From Oasisia sp. SBJ-2009 (taxonomy: Eukaryota > Annelida > Polychaeta > Sabellida > Siboglinidae): 64,000 bases of DNA. Below, one piece after another: positions 40,292 through 49,928 of this stretch. Within the stretch, counting starts at the first letter, position 1. The number at the start of each line of letters is the position of its first letter. A program made the translations under genes and the position numbers. The notes under the pieces are model-generated. The model did no database searches. It had not been told where the DNA came from and saw nothing but the letters and a program-made list of their open reading frames with translations. The DNA is taken from positions 9,565,525-9,629,524 of the forward strand of contig OZ024867.1 of NCBI GenBank assembly GCA_964017155.1, in the 5' to 3' direction.

Positions 40292-41332
40292 ATTGTTTTG
40301 AATTTTGTTTACGAATGTTGGCTAAAGTTTAAGAAGATTTAATTATAACGGGGAGTTGAGTCCAGATTGTTGGCGCAGCTACAGCAAAAGCTCGTTTGTC
40401 TATTACAGAGTTTATACTAATATAACTTTCTTCCACTTTTACTTCGTTCTTTCAATGTTTTACTTGCGCTAGCCTATTTCGCAATAAGGTACACACATAG
40501 GACTACAGTTGTATTATGGTACAACGGCCTTTGCGACATTCGGGTACTTTTTATGCACGATGCAAGTCAATGTGCGTGGCGTATAACACCGATTAGATTC
40601 AACAATGTCAGACTCTCTCCGTTGATTTTTAGACCAAAGATATCAGGCCTGCTGCGTCCGCGCGTATTAAAACCACTACACTACCCTACCCGCGCCTCTC
40701 GTAATGAAGTTTCAAACGTTGGAGCAATTGAGGTTGGCTTGCATTCTACGCAAGTGCCTAATTCATGTCGGAAATGGAACAGAATATTCATATTCTTGTT
40801 CTCATTCACAGTACACTGTATATGGTGCATACCACTCTTCGATTAGTTGTCTCAATGTCTCAAGCAGCTTTCCACCTATGCCTAGGCAAATAGATGTTTG
40901 GACAGTATCTAATTTAACATTCGTACTGCTGAGCTTCAAACTACTACACTCAACGACAGAAGTTCCCTTCATTGTGTTCGCAATCTACTCTCTGCGATCT
41001 GGAACTCTAAAACGTGATAACGGCGACGCCACGAGGGATGTATGCAGGCTGCGCAAAGATGTATCGGAATTAAGCATTATATGCCATTCCATGCGATAAA
41101 AGACGTTCGTTCGCATACAGGCTAGATTTACTCTGTAGTGTAATACTCTTTGTAGGGTGTACAATGTGTGTAGCTAACTCAACATCAATGATTACATGAT
41201 TGTTTTGAATTTTGTTTACGAATGTTGGCTAAAGTTTAAGAAGATTTAATTATAACGGGGAGTTGAGTCCAGATTGTTGGCGCAGCTACAGCAAAAGCTC
41301 GTTTGTCTATTACAGAGTTTATACTAATATAA
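39519..41332 (+). repeat. 907-bp tandem duplication over the array edge
   Basis: 39519-40425 and 40426-41332 appear identical to the eye. Each unit holds about 770 bp of satellite joined to about 135 bp of non-satellite flank. The junction is ATATAA|CTTTCTTCC and the far end ATATAA|CTTTTTTAAG, so CTTT microhomology lies at the breakpoint. Both carry the private GGAATTAAGC insertion, so the duplication is younger than that change. Confidence 0.92.
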
Positions 41333-41879
41333 CTTTTTTAAGACAACTTAGTTCAAAATTACGGAAACACAACAGGAATCTCCCCGCGTAATTTCCCGAC
41401 ATCCTGGTATTCCAAACTTATTATGTAAATATGAGGTTTACCTTTGAAAATAAAAACTGTCTTGATGCGAATAATTGTCTCCATAAACAGCCTAACTACA
41501 AATGAAACTATTTGACTACACCGAACCTGTAAACAACGTCCAGTGTGAGGGAGCGGCCAGTGAGCCGCGAAACAGGAGCATTCGTCGACGGTTCCCCCTC
41601 ACCAGAGGCTACCCGCCTTCTACGGACACTTTGTTTTTTTTTTACCTCGGAGTAATTTGCATCTGAAAGATGATCCCACCACACCTGAAATAGAAACCCC
41701 TATAGCTTTTCAAGCAGCAATCACGAATCTCCCCTTCACGACACCCAATCACCTAAATTGCCTGTAAAACAAAAACAAACAAATAAGCTCAAACAGAAAA
41801 ACAAACAAACAAACAAACAAGGTCAAACGAACATACTACCTAACGCATGCGCACAACAAGCATTACAAACTCCTGCGTT
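41333..41879. other. non-satellite flank, no gene seen
   Basis: Mixed-composition sequence with an A-rich stretch (AAACAAACAAAC) near 41800. I recognise no coding or RNA feature. Confidence 0.5.
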
Positions 41880-42152
41880 ATCCCCCCCCCCCACACACAC
41901 CCACACACACAAACACACTCACACACACATACACACTCCCCCCCCACACAAAGACACACACACACACACCACACACACACACGCACGCACGCACGCACGC
42001 ACGCACGCGCGCTCACACACACACTTTGCTTGATTGGTGGCCCCATCCAATTCAAAATCCTGGCTACGCCATTGACATACACGCACACGTACGCGCGCAC
42101 GCATGCTCGCACGCACGGACGCACACACACTCACAGACACACTCACATTTAA
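41880..42152 (+). repeat. CA/CG-rich microsatellite with an embedded 50-bp segment
   Basis: C-rich and (CA)n, (CACG)n runs at 41880-42020 and 42075-42150 flank a non-repeat piece at about 42024-42077. On the minus strand that piece reads GGCGTAGCCAGGATTTTGAA, a phrase I associate with ends of short DNA transposons in marine animals. Frames through the repeat are artefacts. Confidence 0.8.
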
Positions 42153-42560
42153 CCTCATTAAGCAAGTTCAACAGCGGGCAATACGACTTGTGCCGGAAAC
42201 AAAGGGATTACCATACTACAACAGACTTAAAGAATTACAGCTTCCTACATTAACAACAAAAGCAGAGAACAGACATAATGCAGACTTTCAAAATTGTCAA
42301 AGGAAAATACTCGGTCAACCAGGACTGCAAATGTTCACAGTGTCGATCAAAGCTGATGTTCCAAAAAGCCATTGGTATCACAAGAGAACATAGTGAAAAA
42401 CTTCAAACGCAGAGTGCAACAGACTATAGACACTACTTGTTCTCGACCTAAGTGGTTAAAGTGTGGACTTCTCTGTCAGACGACACAGTTCAGGCCAGGA
42501 CAATAAACAAACTGAAGTCACGCCTCCGAAGAAATTGGAGAGGCCACCCAGATATAATTA
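42153..42560 (+). pseudogene. LINE reverse transcriptase C-terminal fragment (CR1/L2-like)
   Basis: The plus frame gives LIKQVQQRAIRLVPETKG followed by LPYYNRLKELQLPTL. This is the conserved segment just after the reverse transcriptase fingers and palm in CR1/L2-type retrotransposons (consensus VQRRATKLVP..LPY.eRL..L.LPTL). The reading then shifts by one base near 42275 and continues with FKIVKGKYSVN, a later segment around YLFST, and RTINKLKSRLRRNW, matching the end of these proteins (SVNSFKNRLDRHW). At least one frameshift and a stop make it dead. The 5' part is missing. The downstream poly-A or repeat tail is not clear. Confidence 0.75.
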
Positions 42561-42861
42561 CAATTATTTATTTTTCTTCAAATATATCAACCTTGACTAA
42601 ATACAAACCGGACAAAAGCTTATGAAAACAAAATGCATCAATATAGAAACTGCAACATCTGAAAATAAACCTTGAGACGGTCTCAATGCTCAATCTTGGG
42701 CAACTATTGACCGAACTTAAGGTAAGATAATAAAAAATTATACGTTTCCTTGGATGTCGAATGATCCCTCCAATGCAAAGTCCTAGTTACGCAACTATAG
42801 AGCAAGATATTCTAAGTATCATTTTCGAGAACAAATTACAGGAAAATGTTCATTCTTTCCA

Positions 42862-43065
42862 ATGACCGCTCCAAACATAACTGTCTCGAGCCATAGCGAA
42901 ACCCACGACTACGTTTCTTTCCGTGCGTGTTTCGCGGGTCGCTGCAGCGCGTATCGTTTACTCAGCACCTGGGTAGCGTTTTATTTCAACCAGTGTGTCC
43001 GCGGTCTTCTGATATTAACGGTCAAGGTCGTTACTCGCAGTGAGACTCGTCTGGCGGGTGAGTTG
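42862..43065 (+). promoter_or_regulatory. CpG-rich segment, possible promoter or first exon
   Basis: About 200 bp are markedly richer in G+C and CpG than the AT-rich sequence on both sides. The segment ends at GCGG|GTGAGTTG, a good splice donor at 43058. It precedes the EGF-like exons on the same strand by 2 kb. It could be the 5' non-coding exon of that gene. Nothing in the open frame is recognisable, so this rests on composition and one splice signal. Confidence 0.25.
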
Positions 43066-43097
43066 TCCTTTCTGTGGGTCGTTTTGTATTATAAATT

Positions 43098-43649
43098 AAT
43101 CCAAACCTAAGCCAAATGTCATCGATTTAATGACATAGTTGTGTTTCATTTGCCAGTTTCTAAATGTTTTAGACAATTTTAACTATGGGTTGTGCGCGGT
43201 TCAAACACGTGTGATGTCTGACTCATTTGAGCGACTGTCTCAGTGACAAATCATTGAAGTTCAAATCACATGCAACACGGATGGGACATAATTTATATCC
43301 TAATAACCCTGAGAGACAAATAATTAGTCACTTACAAACATTCTAAGGAACTTTACAAAGTAATTTGCCAATTCAAATACACCTGATATAATTTGATTAT
43401 ATAGTGCCATAAATCAGTAAAAACTGTTCTCATACTTGTCTTACTCCGACTGTGGTTCTGAACCAGTCCCCTATGGCTATGCTGTTGTTAAGGTAGACTG
43501 TGCTGGTGGCCTTTTCATAGAGGTCAAGGTCTTGTGAAAAAGACAGCATGTTGGATAACAAAATTAAATATTAAAATTGCACTATATCTTCTTCTTATGG
43601 TTAGCTCATTACTTTATGTTAGCCACATGTTTGTGTCTAGAGTATTGAC
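43098..43649. other. no gene seen
   Basis: AT-rich single-copy sequence without recognisable coding or repeat signals. Confidence 0.4.
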
Positions 43650-43912
43650 AAGCTTGGTTTTCAGAGTTGTCCTTCTCTAGAATTAGTGACTCCACTACAG
43701 GCTATACATTTACCCCCTGTGTGGGATCTTTTACTTCCCCAGGCATAGACACCAGATAGAAGGGACCACCGGCTTTTAGCGTCTCTTCCAAAAGACACAG
43801 GCAATGTGAAGTGAACGAAATTGCCTAAGTTTTGAAATGGCGGTAGGTGGGATTGAACCACCATTCCCTCGATTGACAGTTCGGCGCTCTACCACATGAC
43901 CACCGCTCCTCA
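43650..43912 (-). mobile_element. tRNA-derived SINE
   Basis: On the minus strand a tRNA-like head (43911 to about 43836) carries box A TGTGGTAGAGCGCCG (43896-43882) and box B GGTTCAATCCC (43859-43849), spaced as in polymerase III type 2 promoters. Its ends, GCGGTGG and CTACCGC, can form a seven-pair acceptor-like stem with one G-T pair. A body of about 190 bp follows, containing AGACGCTAAAAGCCGGTGG and GGGGAAGTAAAAGATCCC. This resembles the conserved middle part of several invertebrate SINE families. The attached body argues against a working tRNA gene. Confidence 0.75.
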
Positions 43913-44094
43913 CCTGTCAAAGGAGATGCTTTCAATGTCGGTTGAGTGTATATGGAGAGGCACTGACATTAGCATTTGTATATTTATAACAGTAACTGAC
44001 GCATGGGTTGGAAATTTTGTCAATATGCATTATACATAGCAAATTGGAGTTTGTTCCCCACTAGACGGGTGTATGCTTGAAAGACATCTCGATT

Positions 44095-44705
44095 GATATT
44101 CGATGTATTCAAGATTCAAAGATTCAAAAAACTTTATTATCCGTTTAAAAACATATTAAAAACGGAAAATTGTCTTTAGTCACACATAAAAAGACAGTAA
44201 TAAAACAGTGGTGAATCATATCTACAATTGTCAATACAATATAAAATGATAGTAAATTTAGTCATCACTAAAATAGGTAAAGTATCATAATAAATAAATT
44301 ACGAATAAAAATAGCTACTAAAATAAATAAGCATGTATAATTTCTTTAAATGGGTCTCTGATTTGAGACAATAACATTAGCAATAACATAATACTAAAAT
44401 TGATAAATGAATAAGATTAAATAAAGAGTTACCATAAGAATATGAGACACATAAAATGTAAAAATGTATTAATGACTTGTTGAAAACAGCATTATCATTT
44501 AGCATTTAAAATTAAAATAGCAGATATTCTATATAATACAAGATATTTTTTTTGGCTAATGGCACTTTTACCACTCACAATTTCCATAGACCCTTTCTTC
44601 GGATATGTGCATTGCTTCAAAACTATTTCATTTTTGTGAAGAATCGAGGCATTCAGCAAATCTATCTGAAGTAAGACCACAATAAGGTGTTCGTCCGCCA
44701 TTACT
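44095..44705 (-). mobile_element. probable non-LTR element 3' tail, minus strand
   Basis: At 44108-44160 the minus strand reads AATAAAGTTTTTTGAATCTT and then repeats TTGAATCTT, a 3'-terminal short repeat typical of CR1/L2-like LINEs. The upstream (right-hand) 550 bp are AT-rich with no coding signal. A minus-strand frame beginning MADEHLIV at 44701 is not recognisable. The element's 5' boundary is unknown. Confidence 0.4.
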
Positions 44706-44937
44706 CAAGAGAACAGAATCTGAATTGTTGTGATGCTTTGTGAATTCCAGGGCTTGCAATGCCTTGCATACATGCCGGTGTTTCTACAGAGGATACAGGC
44801 TTTGCTATTCAACTGAAATTCAACAGCTCAACACATGTTGAAAGTGAGCTGAATGCGAGTAGAACGTTGGGTGAACGCAGGTCCAAAATCACAGAAACGT
44901 GTCAGTAACCTGGGGTGCTGGGACTGCTCTAATTATC

Positions 44938-44954
44938 AGCGCCCCCTGGTGTGT
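44938..44954 (-). promoter_or_regulatory. CTCF-like motif
   Basis: CAGCGCCCCCTGGTGTG is the reverse complement of CACACCAGGGGGCGCTG, a close match to the animal CTCF core CCAC(C/T)AGGGGGCGCT. It lies about 190 bp upstream of EGF exon A1. Binding is inferred only. Confidence 0.4.
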
Positions 44955-45141
44955 GAGGATGTCTAATATTTCCCTCTCGATTCTTTGTATCTTTTGTAGT
45001 GTATTCACATTCCGACATGTCCAGTGGACCCAGTGACATGACTGAGAACTGAGACGGTGCATTTAAATAATGATACAAACATGCCTCCTATAAGACGTGA
45101 GTGACTGCTAGTGTTCTACTTCATGTCTGCTGTATTTGCAG

Positions 45142-45239
45142 TGTGTCAATGTGACCACCGTGGCACTGTCAACAACCAAACTTGTGTGACAAGGAGACAG
45201 GAATTCAACACAGAAGGTCTGGACTGTGGCCAGTGTAAG
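45142..45239 (+). CDS. laminin-type EGF-like exon A1
   Basis: The exon lies between TATTTGCAG and the donor AAG|GTGGGT. It encodes CQCDHRGTVNNQTC followed by NTEGLDCGQCK, the cysteine pattern of the second half of laminin-type EGF modules (C-x-C ... NT-x-G-x-x-C-x-x-C). Such modules occur in laminins, netrins, MEGF8 and attractin, which are extracellular or membrane matrix and adhesion proteins. The middle C-x-C pair is missing or replaced by RRQEF, so the domain may be degenerate. An alternative donor, ACAG|GTAAAA, at 45270 would extend it by 30 bp. The rest of the gene is not identified. Confidence 0.6.
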
Positions 45240-45647
45240 GTGGGTGGATTATCTTGGCCATTAAACAGGTAAAAGACCAATAATATTTTGGTAATTGTTG
45301 CTACAGAGATTTATGTACATGTACAAGCTGGAGTGAGAGACATCCAGTTTGACACTGAATCCTCCTAGGTCCAGAACGTGATATACGAGCAACAGATGAG
45401 GACTAACGCAGGGAGTGCACATATTAACCCTCACGAAACCCACTAAAACCTCCAACTGCATCTAACTTGTGGTCACGAAAGCTTTCAACCCCACCCTGTT
45501 GAGGGCAGAATGAGGGAAGATGCACACAGCCAAATATGTCCACTGGATGTGCAAAATACTTTGCAATGAACATGCCACTGTTCAAAGCAAAAAACGAAAT
45601 GTGTACATTTACCCATGGTGTTTAAAAATAAATGTTTATGTTTATAG

Positions 45648-45816
45648 ATTGTAGCTGTCATGGTCACACTTTGTCATGTCACAAAAGGACACAGTGTCTC
45701 TGACAACTGCACAAGTCCAGTCACTAGTGATAAATGTCATTTCTGTGAGATACTTCAGGGTGAACCCCGGATAGACAGAGGAAATGACACATCAATGGAG
45801 GTTGCCCAATGTACAG
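45648..45816 (+). CDS. laminin-type EGF-like exon B1
   Basis: The exon lies between TTTATAG and ACAG|GTAAGT. In one frame it begins C-S-CHGHTLSCH, the CHGH start of an EGF module. In another frame it continues NCTSPVTSDKCHFCE and EPRIDRGNDTSMEVAQCT, the second half of the module. The two halves are out of frame by one base in this copy and in the copy at 47347. Joined in phase to A1, the second frame is open throughout. Either the first half has decayed or the gene is a pseudogene. Confidence 0.55.
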
Positions 45817-46183
45817 GTAAGTCGAGTATATGTCCAAGAGAATAACTTCCAAGGGTCAGTCATGAAGTTGTCCACACACTAGTAGATGTAAAATGTAGTT
45901 GCATTTACAGTGACCAAATATTTGACCACATTGAACATTATCACCCCCTCTGTTTTCTCACAAAATGTGTTAATCACCATCCATGCTCATTCCAAGAATA
46001 TTCAGAATTATATTTAGTATCAAAATGTCAGAAAGACAAAATCCTCAAGTTCCAGAAATCCCAAAGTATCTACCAAATACACCCATTCAACCATTCACTT
46101 AGCAGTATTGTGTATAACTATATCTACTTCCAAAATCACGGAATCGTGTCAGTAACCTGGGGTACTGGGACTGATCTAATTAG

Positions 46184-46200
46184 CAGCGCCCCCTGGTGTG
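46184..46200 (-). promoter_or_regulatory. CTCF-like motif, second copy
   Basis: The same 17 bp as at 44938, kept unchanged while neighbouring positions in the duplicated module differ. It lies about 190 bp upstream of exon A2. Confidence 0.4.
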
Positions 46201-46391
46201 TGAAGATGTCTAATATTTCCTTCTGGATTCTTTGTATCTTTTGTATTGTATTCCCATTCCGACAGATCCAGTGGACCCAGTGACATGACTGAGAACTGAG
46301 ATGGTACATTTAAATAATACACCAAATGTGCCTCCTATAAGACGTTGTGATTGGCCGCTAGTATTGTCCTTCATGTCTGGTGTATTTGCAG

Positions 46392-46489
46392 TGTGTCAAT
46401 GTGATCACCGTGGCACTGTCAACAGTCAAACCTGTGTGACAAGGAGACAGGAATTCAACACAGAAGGTCTGGACTGTGGCCAGTGTAAG
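46392..46489 (+). CDS. laminin-type EGF-like exon A2
   Basis: Duplicate of A1 with the same acceptor and donor (TTTGCAG, AAG|GTGGGT). It encodes CQCDHRGTVNSQTC and NTEGLDCGQCK. Only a few bases differ from A1, one of them changing Asn to Ser. The alternative downstream donor of A1 is lost here (ACAGTTAAAA). Same uncertainty over function. Confidence 0.6.
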
Positions 46490-46867
46490 GTGGGTGGATT
46501 ATCTTGGCCACTAAACAGTTAAAAGTCCAAATATATTTTGGTAATTGTTGCTACAGAGGTTGATGTACATGTACAAGTTGGAGTTGGAATGTGATATACA
46601 ATCAATAGATCGAGGATTTACACAGGTAGTGCACATATCAACCTCCCCCTGAGACCCACTAAAAAACCTCCAACTGCACCCGACTTGTGGTCACGAAAGG
46701 TTATAACCCCACCCTGTTGAGGGCAGAATGAGGGAAGATGCACACACCCAAAAATGCCCACTGGATGTGCAAAATACATTGCAATGGACATGCCATTGTT
46801 CAAGCAAAAAACGTAATGTGTATATTTACCCATGGTTTAAACAAAAAATCTATTCTTATGTTTATAG

Positions 46868-46946
46868 ATTGCAACTGTCATGGTCACACTCAAGGAGACA
46901 ATGTGTTTAAATTCAACAATGAAGTCTGGTCTGTGGCCAGTGTAAG
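46868..46946 (+). pseudogene. hybrid B/A EGF exon
   Basis: It starts like exon B after TTTATAG (CNCHGHT) and switches near CAAGGAGACA to the second half of exon A, ending TGTGGCCAGTGTAAG|GTGGGT. The A part carries a small insertion, so NTEGLDCGQC is not kept in the frame of the B part. This looks like the scar of a deletion or unequal exchange between two modules. Confidence 0.7.
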
Positions 46947-47346
46947 GTGGGTGGATTATCTTGGCCATTAAACAGTTAAAAGATCAAGAATATTTTGGTA
47001 ATTTTTGCGAAAGAGAACATTTATATACATATACAAGCTGGAGTGAGAGATATCCAATTTGTCATGAATCTTCCTAGTCCTGGAACTTGATATAAGAGCG
47101 ACAGATTGAGGATTTTTGCAGGTATTGTCACCGAGAACCACTAAAACCTCCAACTGCACCCGACTTGTGACCATAAAAGCTAATACAACCCCACCCAGTT
47201 GAGGTCAAATTGGGGGAAGTTGTACACACCCAAATATGCCGATTGGATGTGCAAAATACATCTCAGTGAACATGCCATTATTCATGCGAAAAAGTAATGT
47301 GTGTATTTAACCATGGTGTTTAAAAAATAAATTCTTTTGTTTATAG

Positions 47347-47515
47347 ATTGTGACTGTCATGGTCACACTTTGTCATATCACAAGAGGACACAGTGTCTGT
47401 GAAAACTGCACAAGTCCAGCCACTAGTGATAAATGTCATTTCTGTGAGATACTTCAGGGTGAACCCCGGATAGACAGAGGAAACGACACATCAATGGAGG
47501 TTGCCCAATGTACAG
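47347..47515 (+). CDS. laminin-type EGF-like exon B3
   Basis: Duplicate of B1 with the same borders (TTTATAG, ACAG|GTAAGT). It encodes CDCHGHTLSYH in one frame and ENCTSPATSDKCHFCE with EPRIDRGNDTSMEVAQCT in the other. It shares the one-base offset with B1, so that change predates the duplication. Its 3' flank runs into a hAT element at about 47681. Confidence 0.55.
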
Positions 47516-47680
47516 GTAAGTCGAGTATATGTCCAAGAGAATAACTTCCAAGGATCAGTCATGAAGTTGTCCACACACTAGTAAATGTAAAATGTAGTTG
47601 CATTTACAGTGACCAAATATTTGACATTATCACTCCCTCTGTTTTCTCACAAAATGTGGTAATCACCATCCATGCTCATT

Positions 47681-47880
47681 ACCAGTTGGTAACAAAATAA
47701 AACTACTTTGTTACTCTACTTGAGTAGTTTTTTAAGTAATCAAGTAAGACTTCAACGATCTACTGTTACTTGTAATGAAGAAGTTTTATTTGCTGTAATG
47801 CTACTTTTTACTTTGTTACTTTCATTTACTTTGCAATATTTTCGTAACTTTTTTAATCATGACTTATGCCTGATGGCATA
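47681..47880 (+). mobile_element. 5' terminal region of a hAT element
   Basis: The EGF module flank common to both copies ends at CATGCTCATT, and at 47681 a new sequence starts CCAGTTGGTAACAAAAT. It is followed by TACTTGAGTAG, TTACTTGTAATG and other TACTTT/ACTTGAGTA variants. These are typical subterminal repeats of hAT elements, and the coding exons follow at 48010. A matching 3' end was not found in the window. Confidence 0.55.
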
Positions 47881-48009
47881 AGTCATGACCGTCGACATTT
47901 TATTTTAGTCGCCAGAACAAAAGCTATTAATATCCAACCACGGGCGTATTCACTTTGCAGAATGAGAGCGATACATTGAGGTCACTTCACTTTGAATTCT
48001 ACAGCGATT

Positions 48010-48225
48010 ATGGCGGACATGAATGTGATTGTGGAGAGAGGATTAAAGAGTGGTGAAGGGGAACTGGGCCCAGGGCAACACCCTTGGCCATATCTGTCAA
48101 TGATGTTTTGTTTCTTGTCAAAGAAAGGAAATTCGTTAAAGATGGTGTGCCTGCTCTGTGCACCTGCCTACAAGGAGGTATCAGCGTACCTGTCATTGCC
48201 ATCAAATTTGCGAAAGCATATTCAG
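48010..48225 (+). CDS. hAT-type gene, BED-like zinc-finger exon
   Basis: ATGGCGGAC opens 72 codons ending at TTCAG|GTAAGC. The peptide contains PWPYLSMMFCFL, CLLC and SNLRKHIQ. This is the C-x-x-C ... S-N-L-x-K-H-I layout of BED zinc fingers at the start of hAT transposases and of host genes derived from them. The finger binds element ends in DNA. Start chosen at the first ATG of the frame, in a typical ATGGCGG context. It forms the first exon of a gene continued at 48590 and 49167. Confidence 0.65.
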
Positions 48226-48589
48226 GTAAGCATTTATAAGTTCATAAGGTAATGGACGTTACAGGAACCAGGTCGGCTAATCTGTAGTCATCGAATATAT
48301 TCATGATTTCGATGATAATATGCCATTATACAATGTAGAGCAATGGGTATTTGTCGCCTGGATATTGGACGAATGTTCAGACGCCATCTTGGAAGTAATA
48401 AAACTTTTTAAACAAGGATTTATTTCCTATCCACTGCCGTCGTTTAATATATTGGTATTTAAACAATATATTTTATTTGAATAGAAAGCTGAATGTATAT
48501 TCTTTTCGTCATAATTCTGTTTAGTATTACGAGATAAAAACCTGGGTGTTGTGATACAATTTTAATGACATTTATGTTTCCGACTGAAG

Positions 48590-48685
48590 CCAGCTGATAC
48601 ACGCATCTTGGCTGAGTGTAGAGATGTCATGAAGCCGATATCACAGGCCCTCGACATACTCCAAGCAGAAAAGAAGGCCTTCATG
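48590..48685 (+). pseudogene. hAT transposase fragment, second exon, split by a LINE
   Basis: After an acceptor ACTGAAG the frame reads ADTRILAECRDVMKPISQAL, then DILQAEKKAFM. It matches the hAT transposase motif VM-x-P-x-x-x-x-LDILQ-x-E. The phase fits exon 1 if the acceptor at 48588-48589 is used. The coding sequence breaks off at TTCATG|TGAGTG where LINE sequence starts, and a matching continuation (LTILQEKLRAK) appears at 49167. The catalytic region is not complete, so the gene cannot make a working transposase. Confidence 0.65.
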
Positions 48686-48714
48686 TGAGTGAGTTTATTT
48701 GGTAAAACATTATA

Positions 48715-48762
<48 letters not shown>

Positions 48763-49166
48763 CCGAGGATAGACACATTAAAGCACACAATGGCACACTT
48801 GTTTCCAATGTGGTCCTCCAAAAAAATACTAAGAATGAATTTAAGAAAATATAAAAATAAATACATAAATAAATAAACACAGTAATACAATAATTAAAAT
48901 GTAAATATTTTCAAAGACAGGTAAACAAATGTCATAAATAAGACAATGTGCAAACATAAAAGGTGCTCTATTAAAATATAATAACATGATAGTACGTAGT
49001 AAGATAAAATTAACAAAAAAAGTATTTAAAATGCCACGTTAAGGTGGTAATTCGTCTGCCATCAATCTGCTTTATAATAGGGTCGTTACCTTTTTTCTAA
49101 AACTGTTTTTAACTTTACATTGCCTTATCTCAGTAGGCAGTTTGTTCCAGTGAGGTATCTTGTCCC
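48686..49166 (-). mobile_element. LINE 3' fragment inserted in the hAT gene, minus strand
   Basis: On the minus strand, from about 49160 down, WNKLPTEIRQCKVKNSF is followed by RKKVTTLL and a stop. This is the C-terminal signature of CR1/L2-like LINE proteins (WNSLPxEIR...SFKxxL). An AT-rich 3' part with a TA run at 48717-48755 follows, down to 48686. The element is heavily 5'-truncated. Confidence 0.7.
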
Positions 49167-49370
49167 ACCCAGCCTTGACGATTCTCCAGGAGAAGCTGCG
49201 AGCAAAGCGTGCAGTCATCCACACCTGTGGACCACTTGTCGATGCCTTGATTGCAGGCAATGCACGTCGGTTTCAGGCCACCATGTATGATGTGGAGAAC
49301 ATCGTGGCAGCAATCCTTAGCCCCAAGTTCAAAAAGGACTGGACTGATGATGCATCAGTGTTGGACAAAG
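49167..49370 (+). pseudogene. hAT transposase fragment, continued
   Basis: The frame reads LTILQEKLRAKRAVIHTCGP and then LVDALIAGNARRF, ILSPKFKKDW, ending at ACAAAG|GTAAGT. In hAT transposases this stretch (LxxK...L...PL-x-x-ALI-x-G-x-x-x-RF ... P-K-F-K-x-x-W) lies before the C-terminal dimerisation domain. No dimerisation exon (the usual W-W) is found downstream; a different element starts at 49929. The gene is a remnant. Confidence 0.65.
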
Positions 49371-49399
49371 GTAAGTTAGTCATGTGTGAATATGTATAA

Positions 49400-49458
49400 T
49401 ATGTGTGTGTATATATATATATATATGTATATATGTATAGGTATAGGTATATATGTGA
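49400..49458. repeat. (AT)n / GTATA-rich simple repeat
   Basis: A TA run is followed by three GTATAGGTATA-type repeats. 49459-49928 shows no gene. Confidence 0.8.
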
Positions 49459-49928
49459 CGTGTTCTAACGAAATGAGTCGTATGTCAGTGAAAGTAAAAT
49501 CGCCATAATGTGTTGAAACCGGAAAAAAAATTGTTTTTCACTTATTTCAATAAAATGTATTTTTGATATGTCTACTATTAGTTTACTTCGGTATCTTGGT
49601 TAAATTTGAGTTTATAGTATGCATTTATTTTCTGAGAGCTATGTCCCATTTCATGCAATGCAACATTTCCAACAGTGTTTTAGTCGTGATTTTTGGACAG
49701 TCCCTTAACGTTTTGGGACTGGCAGAAAGCTGCACGTGTCTATGTTCCAAATATGGTAATGTCAAGGCCGTAAGATTTAAATCCAGCGAAAAGGAAGGCT
49801 TTGTGTGCATGCACTTTCGTGGTCCTGTGACTTGTTGCTAGACACGTGAACATACAAACATACTTATTGTCCAGTGTAGACGTGTCGCATGTGCAGAGCG
49901 AGTTTTTTTGTTCGCTTCGAGTTGTGAA

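Larger units (their letters stand above)
44887..47690 (+). repeat. tandemly duplicated EGF-exon module
   Basis: About 1.1 kb starting at CAGTAACCTGGGGT recurs: copy 1 at 44887-45990, copy 2 from 46130. Copy 2 runs through exon A, then a hybrid B/A exon, then a further exon B (47347), and ends with the same 3' flank as copy 1 (CACCATCCATGCTCATT). The order A1-B1-A2-(B/A)-B3 is most simply three modules with a deletion joining B of the second to A of the third. Confidence 0.8.

Noticed and set aside
41758..42253. Thr-His-rich frames near 42 kb
   Set aside because: They translate (CA)n and (CACG)n repeats.
43836..43911. Stand-alone tRNA gene
   Set aside because: The tRNA-like head is imperfect and is followed by a SINE body, so it is better explained as a retroposon.
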